A model generated the notes under the pieces. The model was not told the origin of the DNA, made no database searches, and was given only the letters and a program-made list of their open reading frames with translations. A stretch of DNA of 21,359 nt from assembly GCA_039190275.1 (NCBI GenBank), contig JBCCYF010000075.1:1-21359 (forward strand). The letters are read 5' to 3'. Source of the stretch: Halovulum sp039190275 (GTDB lineage: Bacteria; Pseudomonadota; Alphaproteobacteria; Rhodobacterales; Rhodobacteraceae). Positions 14,005-20,765 of the stretch are shown here, one piece after another (within the stretch, counting starts at the first letter, position 1; every line of letters begins with the position of its first letter). The position numbers and the translations under genes are program-made.

Positions 14005-15528
14005 ATGTCAGCCCTCCCCGCATTGTCAGAAGATCAGGCCGAAGCGTTTGATCTCGTCACCTCCGTCCTTGCCACCGCGGGCGTCGATCTTGTGAATGAC
14101 AGCCTTGCGCCCTTGGCTGAGGGCAAACAAAGCACGCTTGCGGTTCTCGGAAAGGCAGGGTCAGGCAAAACCATGCTGCTTGCCCGCCTGTCGCAAGCCC
14201 TTACCGATGCAGGTGTGGAAATTGTCTCGGGCGATTTCGAGGGCCGACGCCGCAAAGACCGGCGCACGCTTGCTATACTTGCGCCAACCAACAAGGCAGC
14301 CTCGGTTCTCAGACAACGGAACGTGCAAGCCACCACGATACACCGGATCCTCTATACGCCGGTCTACGATCCTGAGTACGAGAAGATCGCCTTCTGGCTG
14401 ACCGGCGAGGGCAGCCGACCCGATATCGAGGGGCTGACGGAGGCGGCGCTCGATCGCGCCCAGGCTTTTTTCGCGGGCGTAAAGTCGATCCCCGGCGCCC
14501 TTGCCGCTGCCGGGCTGCGCGGTTCGGACTTCATCACCGGCTGGAAGCGACGAGACGATCCTCTCGACATCGGCTTCATCGACGAAAGTTCGATGCTGGA
14601 TGACAAGCAGCTTGAGGATCTTGGTGAGATATTCTCAACCCTGATCCTGTTCGGTGATCCCGCGCAGTTGGCGCCCGTCGGCCAGTCCGGCACAATGAGT
14701 TTCGACGCGCTGCCGGAAAAGCGAAAGCTGACGCTGAACCGCATCCATCGACAGGCCGCGGACAACCCGATCCTCGACCTTGCCCATGCGTTGGGTGATC
14801 CCGGGTTGGACTTCGCCCAGTTTGAACGACGGATCGAGAGTGCAGCTCAACAGGACGACCGGATCCATCTGTCCGAACGTGTCGACGCGACTCTGATGGC
14901 GCGCGCCCCGGTTCTGGTCTGGCGCAACGCCACCCGCGTTCGGTTGATCCAGGCGTTTCGCGGGGCCTTCGGCGCACCGCTTGACACGCTTTTGCCGGGT
15001 GAGCCCCTGATCTGCGATGGTATCGAACTGCCCCTGAAACACCGCAAGAAGCGCTTGGACTTGGAAGCCCGTGGTTTGATAAAGGGCGCACAGGCGATCT
15101 ATCTTGGCCCCGGCCGCCGCCCGGGGTTCAGCCGGCTTCATGTTTTGGGCGCCGAGGATCCGCAGGTAAACGCCGCCACGATCATCAAGATCGAACAGCC
15201 CGGCGAGGAGGAGCCTTTTATTCCCGCCGCTGCCACCATGGGTGCGGCGTTTCTGCACGGCGCAGCATGCACGATCCACAAGGCCCAGGGCTCTCAATGG
15301 ACGGATGTGCAGGTCTTCGCGCCAGATCTTTTCGCAGCCTCCCGCGCGGGCAGGACCGAGGCTGGCATACCGCTGTGGAAACGTCTGGCCTATGTGGCGA
15401 TCACACGCGCAGAGACCAGATTGCACTGGGTGACGCGCTACCGCCTGGCCCGTCCACAGGTGCCGTTGAGCACGGATGACCTCACCGGCCAGGTCCCCGC
15501 CCTGACCCTTGCCACTGCCCCGGAGTAG
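14005..15528 (+). CDS. RecD/Dda-type superfamily 1B DNA helicase
   Basis: A 507-residue ATP-dependent helicase, by family a 5'-to-3' DNA translocase. Motifs in order: Walker A GKAGSGKT (49-56), LAPTNKAASVL (motif Ia), TTIHR (Ib), Walker B GFIDESSML (about 190-197), ILFGDPAQLAPVGQ (motif III), LNRIHRQ (motif IV area), ACTIHKAQGSQW (motif V) and AYVAITRAETRLHWV (motif VI). It lacks the long N-terminal part of RecD2 and is nearer in size to phage T4 Dda. About 70 residues separate motif Ib from Walker B. No RecB or RecC gene is nearby, so it is not the RecD subunit of RecBCD. It begins 21 bp after the membrane-protein gene, probably in the trpS transcript. A role in repair or replication restart is inference. 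Confidence 0.88.
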   Translation: MSALPALSEDQAEAFDLVTSVLATAGVDLVNDSLAPLAEGKQSTLAVLGKAGSGKTMLLARLSQALTDAGVEIVSGDFEGRRRKDRRTLAILAPTNKAASVLRQRNVQATTIHRILYTPVYDPEYEKIAFWLTGEGSRPDIEGLTEAALDRAQAFFAGVKSIPGALAAAGLRGSDFITGWKRRDDPLDIGFIDESSMLDDKQLEDLGEIFSTLILFGDPAQLAPVGQSGTMSFDALPEKRKLTLNRIHRQAADNPILDLAHALGDPGLDFAQFERRIESAAQQDDRIHLSERVDATLMARAPVLVWRNATRVRLIQAFRGAFGAPLDTLLPGEPLICDGIELPLKHRKKRLDLEARGLIKGAQAIYLGPGRRPGFSRLHVLGAEDPQVNAATIIKIEQPGEEEPFIPAAATMGAAFLHGAACTIHKAQGSQWTDVQVFAPDLFAASRAGRTEAGIPLWKRLAYVAITRAETRLHWVTRYRLARPQVPLSTDDLTGQVPALTLATAPE

Positions 15529-15556
15529 CCATCCAACGGCCCTCGGCCACGTACCG

Positions 15557-16513
15557 TCACTTTGGCCTCACCATAACGCACAACAACTCGAACATGATCG
15601 AGACACCTAACCAGGCTGTGCCACCCAGCGGGTCGAATGGCGGCGAAACCTCCACCAGGTCCGCCCCGACCAGATCCAGCCCCGCCAGACCGCGAACCGC
15701 CTGCTGTGCCTGATACGAGGTCGGGCCGCCAACCTCGGGAGTGCCGGTACCAGGCGCATAGGACGGGTCGATGAAATCGATATCGAAGCTGCAGTACGTC
15801 GGCTTGCTGCCCACAACCTTACGCGCCTGTTTCATGACATCCTCGACCCCGCGTGAGAATAGTTCATCGACAGTAACAATCGTCACCCCCTGCGACCGAC
15901 CCCACACCATATCCTCGTCGTCGTACATCGTTCCGCGAATACCGATCTGGATTACCCGAGACGGGTCCAGCAGCCCCTCCTCGATCGCGCGACGGAACGG
16001 TGTTCCATGGGTGTACATCATCCCGTCGAAGTAGCTGTGGAAAAGGTCCGTATGCGCATCGAAATGAACCATTCCCAGCGGACCGGAGCGGCCCAGTGCG
16101 CGCAGGATCGGCAGCGAGGTCAGATGATCCCCTCCGGCGGTCAGCGGTCGAATGCCATGCGCCATCAGATCCTCATAGAACGCGGTGATCCGGGCCATGC
16201 TGTCTGATATGTCCGCGGGGTTTGGACCCACGTCACCCAGATCGGCGCAGTTCGCGGCAACAAACGGTTCGATACCGCTAACCGGATGCCGGGCGCGGAT
16301 CATGGTTGACGCATCCCTCAGCGCGCGCGGCCCATGGCGTGCTCCGGGGCGGTTTGTGGTGCCGCTGTCCCAGGGCACACCGACCAAACCGATCTCAACA
16401 TCGCTCATCCGGGGATGATCTGATTGAAAATAAGGCAATCGCATGAAACTGGGCACTCCTGCGAAGCGCGGCAGGTCAAATCCGGAAACGGGCTGGAAGT
16501 ACGGGTCGCTCAT
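15557..16513 (-). CDS. speB: Agmatinase-family ureohydrolase (agmatine or guanidino-acid hydrolase)
   Basis: A 318-residue binuclear manganese ureohydrolase that releases urea from a guanidino substrate. Metal-binding motifs are intact: GGDH (His130), HFDAHTDL (Asp152, His154, Asp156) and SFDIDFID (Asp244, Asp246). The layout PRFAGVPSFMRLP, then GVPWDSGTTNRPGARHGPR, resembles P. aeruginosa guanidinobutyrase GbuA as much as E. coli SpeB. Substrate (agmatine, 4-guanidinobutyrate or 3-guanidinopropionate) is therefore open, and the symbol follows the broad family. ATG 16513 is chosen because AGGA lies seven bases upstream and the sequence before it is not family-like, although the frame is open to 16609. 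Convergent with the helicase gene (28 bp) and divergent from the DUF1194 gene (38 bp). Confidence 0.9.
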   Translation of the reverse strand: MSDPYFQPVSGFDLPRFAGVPSFMRLPYFQSDHPRMSDVEIGLVGVPWDSGTTNRPGARHGPRALRDASTMIRARHPVSGIEPFVAANCADLGDVGPNPADISDSMARITAFYEDLMAHGIRPLTAGGDHLTSLPILRALGRSGPLGMVHFDAHTDLFHSYFDGMMYTHGTPFRRAIEEGLLDPSRVIQIGIRGTMYDDEDMVWGRSQGVTIVTVDELFSRGVEDVMKQARKVVGSKPTYCSFDIDFIDPSYAPGTGTPEVGGPTSYQAQQAVRGLAGLDLVGADLVEVSPPFDPLGGTAWLGVSIMFELLCVMVRPK

Positions 16514-16551
16514 GATAACATCCTGTCGTCTTGGCCTTGGGGGATACGGTG

Positions 16552-17328
16552 ATGAGACATCTATGGCAGGCGGTAGCGGTCTGTGTCGCCTGTATTGTGC
16601 CGCCCGCATCTGCAGAAACGGCTGTTGATCTGGAACTGGTTCTGGCCGTGGACACGTCGCGCTCCATGGATCTGGAGGAGCTTACTCTGCAGCGTCAGGG
16701 CTATGCGGCCGCGCTGGAATCCCCCGCTGTGACCTCTGCCCTGCAAATGGGCCCGCTGGGGCGGACGGCATTGCTCTATTTCGAATGGGGCGGGCCGGGC
16801 CGATCCCGCGTCCTGATCCCTTGGACATTGGTTGCAACCGCTGAAGACTCCGCCGAGATCGCACGCAAGCTGCGCGCCCAACCGATCAGCGGGCTGCGCG
16901 GCACCTCCATCTCGGGCGCTATGGAACAGGCTGCCGAGTGGATTGAAGAGAATAATTATACCGGCACCCGCCGGGTGATCGACATCTCGGGTGACGGCCC
17001 GAACAACCGCGGGCGTCCCGTACTTGAAGTCAGGGCCGAGATTGCCGCCAAGGGCATCGAGGTGAACGGACTGCCGTTCATGCTCAAGGAACCAGGGGGG
17101 TTCTATTCCATCCCCGACCTCGATATCTACTACGAAGACTGCGTGATCACGGGGGAAAGCGCATTCGTGATCCCCATCGCCGAACTTGACCGGCTGGTGG
17201 CGTCCATCCGCCAGAAACTGGTTCTGGAAATCTCGGGCCTTCCCGGTCCCCCAAACGAGCGGATCCGGGCGGCTCGGACCGAAACCGACTGCATGATCGG
17301 GGAAAAACTCCGAAACCTGCGAGAATGA
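16552..17328 (+). CDS. Secreted DUF1194 protein with von Willebrand A-like domain
   Basis: A 258-residue protein with a signal peptide (cleavage predicted after Ala21, PPASA) and a VWA-like domain. The metal-ion-dependent adhesion site is visible as DTSRS (Asp34, Ser36, Ser38), the Thr in RGTSISGA (Thr118) and the Asp in ISGDGPNN (Asp148). This matches DUF1194, a family of unknown function common in Rhodobacterales and Rhizobiales; protein-protein or ligand binding in the periplasm is inferred from the domain. ATG 16552 has GGGGGA seven bases upstream; in-frame GTG 16549 and TTG 16531 also exist. The GNAT gene follows closely. Confidence 0.9.
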   Translation: MRHLWQAVAVCVACIVPPASAETAVDLELVLAVDTSRSMDLEELTLQRQGYAAALESPAVTSALQMGPLGRTALLYFEWGGPGRSRVLIPWTLVATAEDSAEIARKLRAQPISGLRGTSISGAMEQAAEWIEENNYTGTRRVIDISGDGPNNRGRPVLEVRAEIAAKGIEVNGLPFMLKEPGGFYSIPDLDIYYEDCVITGESAFVIPIAELDRLVASIRQKLVLEISGLPGPPNERIRAARTETDCMIGEKLRNLRE

Positions 17329-17361
17329 AAGTCACAGCCCACTCCGGTGTCAGCTGAATAT

Positions 17362-17916
17362 ATGGTATCTGAATTGTTGCTTAAAACTGTGCGTCTAACA
17401 CTCCGGCCCTGGCAGGCATGCGACCGTGATATCTTCGCAGCGCTGCATGGTGACCCTGAAGTGACAGCGGACCTTAACGAGACGCTTACACGACGGCAAA
17501 GCGATGCCAAATTCGACCGGTACCGGGCATCATACACGGACTTTGGTTTCTGCCGGTGGGCGGTCGAAAGGAACAGCGGCGGCTTCATCGGATATGCCGG
17601 GCTGATGCGGTCGGCGGATGATCACCCGCTGGGTGCGCATGTGAACATCGCATGGCGCCTGGCCCGCGAGGCATGGGGTGCGGGCTATGCCACCGAGGCG
17701 GCAAGTGCCGCGCTGCAAGACGGGTTTACCCGTCTCCGGCTGAACGAGGTTCTTGCCTACACCGATGCAAACAACATGAAGTCCCAAGCGGTTATGCGAC
17801 GCCTCGGTCTCCATCCCGAACCGGAACTCGATTTCAAGATCGCCCGCAACGGCGTCTCCTGGCGTGGCCTGGTCTGGTCCGCTCGGCCCGAAGGCGGGCG
17901 CCGCGCGCGGATCTAA
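17362..17916 (+). CDS. GNAT family N-acetyltransferase (RimJ/RimL-like)
   Basis: A protein of about 184 residues that would transfer acetyl from acetyl-CoA to an amine. It starts with the family's RLTLRPW strand. The acetyl-CoA loop is in AWRLAREAWGAGYATEA (an R-x-x-G-x-G/A type motif), followed by DANNMKSQAVMRRLGL, which is the usual NxxSxxVxxKLGF element. The acceptor is unknown; this subgroup includes ribosomal-protein N-terminal acetyltransferases and antibiotic or metabolite modifiers. The start is uncertain: ATG 17362 and GTG 17347 are both in frame, and neither has a clear ribosome site. It lies 33 bp (or 18 bp) after the DUF1194 gene, probably co-transcribed. Confidence 0.88.
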   Translation: MVSELLLKTVRLTLRPWQACDRDIFAALHGDPEVTADLNETLTRRQSDAKFDRYRASYTDFGFCRWAVERNSGGFIGYAGLMRSADDHPLGAHVNIAWRLAREAWGAGYATEAASAALQDGFTRLRLNEVLAYTDANNMKSQAVMRRLGLHPEPELDFKIARNGVSWRGLVWSARPEGGRRARI

Positions 17917-17961
17917 AGCATTTGACGGAACATCTGAAGCATCACGGATCACCTAGCGCGT

Positions 17962-17978
17962 TGAAATTTTCAATTTCA
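17962..17978 (+). terminator. AT-rich hairpin after the GNAT gene
   Basis: TGAAATT (17962-17968) and AATTTCA (17972-17978) form a 7-bp stem with a 3-nt loop, 45 bp after the GNAT stop. The patch is AT-rich against a GC-rich background. No T-run follows, so terminator function is only possible. An outer GCGTT (17958-17962) / AACGC (18010-18014) pairing could extend a larger fold. Confidence 0.25.
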
Positions 17979-18084
17979 GGCAGCATTAGGTAACCCAGGT
18001 TTTTCGCATAACGCCCTAAGCGACACCGGGCAGAGTGAACCCCGGCGACCTCCGGCGCCCACCGCCCGCAGGGCTCATGGACTT

Positions 18085-18104
18085 GCATCGCAGATGCGCA
18101 TTTT
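18085..18104 (+). terminator. Short stem followed by TTTT in a convergent gap
   Basis: GCATC (18085-18089) and GATGC (18093-18097) form a 5-bp stem with a 3-nt loop, followed after three bases by TTTT (18101-18104). It would face transcripts coming from the GNAT gene. The rest of the 244-bp gap (17917-18160) holds no open frame worth calling. Confidence 0.25.
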
Positions 18105-18160
18105 ACCGGTTGCCGCCGCGCACGATGTTCTGGCGGTCGGGGCGACCGGAGCGTTTCACC

Positions 18161-18919
18161 TTAGCGCCGCAAAACCCGGAACACTTCCGATGCCAGCCAA
18201 CCGGCAAACAGGGCCACGGCGATCGACAGGATACCGTACAGAAACGGCCTTTCATGCGCCGTGGTATAGATCCAGCGTTCAAGCCCCTCCTTACGGACCG
18301 TGATCGCGGTTTCCGAGATATGGACCACTTCGCGGTCGCGCAGCAGGAACATTCTGGTGCGATACACCCCCTCGGTCAGATTTGCTGGCAGGGCAACGTT
18401 GGTCGCAAACAAGGTCTCATCGCGCAGGTCGATCGTCCCGTCCTGCTGACTGTAGAGCCCGTTGTCCTGCCGGATCCGGACCACGGCTTCGGTAAAACTG
18501 CTGGGGTCCGAGATCGTGTCCGGCGCACCGACGACCCGGACCACCTTGTCAAACCCGATCCGGTGCCGCAGGCGGGCAGTGTTCGACATGATTTCGTACA
18601 GGGGTCCGGTGGTCGCAATTGCATAGAAACTGGGCGCCTCGTCCACCTCAACTGTGTCGCGGTTGACCCAAATCCCAAATGTCCGTTCCTTCCGCCGGAC
18701 GACGACCGGTTCTGATGGACCCAAAATAGTGATCACCACGTGAAGTGGTCCGGCGTCCGAGGGCACCGGCGCATCGCGTTTGACGGCACCGAAAACAAAG
18801 ATTTCGGATCCATCGAAGTTCGCCGTGATGGCCACGGTGTTTTGGCTGAGTGCCCCGATGACCTCTTCCGTCCAGGCGGGATGCGCCAGCGCCAGTAAAA
18901 CCATCAGCGCGCGGATCAA
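18161..18919 (-). CDS. TIGR02186 family membrane-anchored protein
   Basis: A 252-residue protein with a short N-terminal signal sequence (ending about residue 17), an extracytoplasmic beta-rich body (FDGSEIFVFGAVKR; VVRRKERTFGIWVNRDTVEV; PSFYAIATTGPL) and one C-terminal membrane helix (about 225-247) with a basic tail. This is the alphaproteobacterial TIGR02186 / Alph_Pro_TM family, of unknown function, typically encoded beside a TauE/SafE permease as here. The start is TTG at 18919, whose TTGA overlaps the permease stop by 4 bp and has a G-rich stretch (GGGGG) about six bases upstream. ATG 18904 is an alternative but would shorten the signal sequence. A periplasmic partner role for the permease is inference from the coupling. 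Confidence 0.87.
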   Translation of the reverse strand: MIRALMVLLALAHPAWTEEVIGALSQNTVAITANFDGSEIFVFGAVKRDAPVPSDAGPLHVVITILGPSEPVVVRRKERTFGIWVNRDTVEVDEAPSFYAIATTGPLYEIMSNTARLRHRIGFDKVVRVVGAPDTISDPSSFTEAVVRIRQDNGLYSQQDGTIDLRDETLFATNVALPANLTEGVYRTRMFLLRDREVVHISETAITVRKEGLERWIYTTAHERPFLYGILSIAVALFAGWLASEVFRVLRR

Positions 18920-19836
18920 TGGTCGCCCCCAGGACCGAGGGAGTACAACTCGCCCGGCTGCACGATCAGGTCAAACGCCAGCTTACCGCATACCGCGAGT
19001 ACCATGATCGCAAGCAGAATGCGCAGCTGCTCGGCCTTGAGCCGCACGCCCAGCCGTGCACCGATCTGGGCCCCGACAACACCGCCCAGCAACAGCAACA
19101 ACGCCAGAACGGCATCGACCGTGTAGTTCTGTGTGGCATGCATCAAGGTGGTGAAACCGGTGACAAAGATGATCTGAAACAGCGACGTGCCGACGACCAC
19201 CTTTGTCGGCATACCAAGAATATAGATCATGGCGGGGACCATGATAAAGCCGCCGCCCACACCCATGATCGCTGCCAGAACCCCGACCGAAGCACCGATC
19301 AGCAGCACCGGGATCGCGCTGATATACAGCTGGCTTTGCCGGAAACGCATCTTCAAGGGCAGTCCGTGCACCCAGTTGTGGTGCTTGCGCGCCACCGGTG
19401 AGGTGCTCGGCTTGCGCGCGCGCCGGATGGTGCCCAGGCTCTCGATGAACATCAGGCCGCCGACAATCCCCAGAAAGACCACGTAGCACAGGGTGACCAG
19501 AAGTTCGACCTGCCCCATCTCCTTGAGGATCTTAAAGACCTGAACGCCGATCGCCGAGCCAACCAAACCACCCGCCAAAAGCACGGTGCCCATTTTCAGA
19601 TCCACGGTCTTGCGCCTGAGATGCGCCAGAACACCGGAGAAGGACGACGCGACGATCTGATTGGCCTCGGTTGCCACCGCAACCGCCGGCGGGATGCCGA
19701 TGAAAAACAGCAGCGGTGTCATCAGAAATCCGCCGCCAACCCCGAACATGCCCGAAAGCACCCCCACGATCCCGCCCAATCCGAGAAGCAGAAACGCATT
19801 CACGGAAACCTCGGCGATGGGCAGATAGAGTTGCAT
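18916..19836 (-). CDS. TauE/SafE (TSUP) family permease, putative sulfite/organosulfonate exporter
   Basis: A 306-residue inner-membrane protein of the TSUP family (formerly DUF81), whose members export sulfite, sulfoacetate or related anions, or import sulfur compounds. The internal two-fold repeat is clear: GMFGVGGGFLMTPLLFFIGIP in the first half and AIMGVGGGFIMVPAMIYILGMP in the second, with about eight hydrophobic segments. The loop between the halves carries a basic stretch. ATG 19836 (MQLYLPIAEVSVN) is chosen because the family usually begins so; ATG 19851 and 19920 are in frame, but the latter would translate through the hairpin at 19893-19914. It heads a two-gene unit with the TIGR02186 gene. 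The substrate is not evident here. Confidence 0.9.
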   Translation of the reverse strand: MQLYLPIAEVSVNAFLLLGLGGIVGVLSGMFGVGGGFLMTPLLFFIGIPPAVAVATEANQIVASSFSGVLAHLRRKTVDLKMGTVLLAGGLVGSAIGVQVFKILKEMGQVELLVTLCYVVFLGIVGGLMFIESLGTIRRARKPSTSPVARKHHNWVHGLPLKMRFRQSQLYISAIPVLLIGASVGVLAAIMGVGGGFIMVPAMIYILGMPTKVVVGTSLFQIIFVTGFTTLMHATQNYTVDAVLALLLLLGGVVGAQIGARLGVRLKAEQLRILLAIMVLAVCGKLAFDLIVQPGELYSLGPGGDH

Positions 19837-19892
19837 AAGGAGCGACACCATTGAAGGATGTCTTCCCTGTCTAGACCTTTGCGCCCCCGCTT

Positions 19893-19914
19893 GGAAAGGG
19901 TCAAAGCCCTTTCC
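19893..19914 (-). terminator. Perfect 8-bp hairpin between the phosphorylase gene and the TSUP gene
   Basis: GGAAAGGG (19893-19900) and CCCTTTCC (19907-19914) are perfect complements around a 6-nt loop, 51 bp past the purine nucleoside phosphorylase stop and upstream of the TSUP start. It is the strongest intergenic stem in the window. There is no T-run, so it may be a terminator of the nucleoside operon with little U-tract, or an operator for the TSUP gene. Confidence 0.4.
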
Positions 19915-19964
19915 CCGCATCTGGACCTATGAAAGAACGCCTGTTTAAGGCCAGTAGGATAGGG

Positions 19965-20765
19965 CTAGCGGAGTGCGCTTAAGTATGTTCTGAGAATTTT
20001 TTCCAGTTTCGCCGCACCGATGGGTGCCATCGCCTTGGTGTGTTCGTGGCTCAGAACTTCCGAGGACATTCCAGCCGCCATATTCGTGATCGTCGAAATT
20101 GCCGCGACACGCAGCCCCAGGAAGCGCGCCAGAATAACCTCAGGGGCGGTCGACATGCCGACCGCATCCGCGCCCAGGATCTTGAGCGCGCGGATTTCAG
20201 CCGGGGTTTCGAAGCTGGGGCCCGAGTACCAGGCATACACGCCGGTATGGAGCGTCACGGCGGCCGAGCGCGCTGCCTGGGCCAGATCCTCGCGCAGTCC
20301 GCGGTCATAGGCATCGGTCATGTTCACGAACCGCCTGTCTGAGGGTTCGCCGATCAACGGGTTCATCCCCGAGTAGTTCAGGTGGTCTGACAGCATCATC
20401 AGTTCACCGGGCGGCATCCCATCGCGAAGCGAGCCTGCCGCATTGGTGAGCACCAACTGATCTGCCCCCAGGGCCTTGAGAATTTCCAACGGCAGGCGCA
20501 TCGCCGTCGGGTCGCCCTTTTCATAGTAGTGCGCCCGCCCCCCAAAGACCGCGACCCGCACGCCTTCGAGTTCACCGATTACAAGGTTTGGATTATGACC
20601 CGAGACACCAGCGTGCGGAAAGCCGGGCAGGTCACCATAGGGGATCGCAACGCCAGAGACACTGTCCGCAAGATGACCCAAACCCGATCCCAGGATCAGG
20701 CCCAGCCTAACCGGCGCGCTGCCGGCGATGTCCCGAATGGTTGACAGTAGGCCGTCCATATTCAC
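19965..20765 (-). CDS. punA: Purine nucleoside phosphorylase (trimeric class)
   Basis: A 266-residue enzyme that splits purine nucleosides with phosphate to base and (deoxy)ribose 1-phosphate. Motifs of the trimeric PNP/MTAP family: LILGSGLG (phosphate loop), FPHAGVSGHNPNLVIG, GRAHYYEKG, LTNAAGSL, GPSFETPAE and VGMSTAPEV. The STITNMAAG segment carries the Asn that selects 6-oxopurines, so inosine and guanosine are the likely substrates. The GTG start at 20765 overlaps the permease stop (GTGA, 20762-20765), implying coupling; ATG 20759 is two codons in. The context of an ABC nucleoside-type permease supports a salvage or catabolic role. Confidence 0.94.
   Translation of the reverse strand: MNMDGLLSTIRDIAGSAPVRLGLILGSGLGHLADSVSGVAIPYGDLPGFPHAGVSGHNPNLVIGELEGVRVAVFGGRAHYYEKGDPTAMRLPLEILKALGADQLVLTNAAGSLRDGMPPGELMMLSDHLNYSGMNPLIGEPSDRRFVNMTDAYDRGLREDLAQAARSAAVTLHTGVYAWYSGPSFETPAEIRALKILGADAVGMSTAPEVILARFLGLRVAAISTITNMAAGMSSEVLSHEHTKAMAPIGAAKLEKILRTYLSALR

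Noticed and set aside
14635..15426. 263-codon minus-strand frame
   Set aside because: Antisense to the helicase gene, a high-GC shadow frame.
15529..15556. Terminator between the helicase and ureohydrolase genes
   Set aside because: Only a 4-bp GGCC/GGCC pairing is visible, with no T-run; too weak to call.
18035..18715. 226-codon plus-strand frame
   Set aside because: Antisense to the TIGR02186 gene, which has the signal sequence, anchor and neighbour expected of its family.
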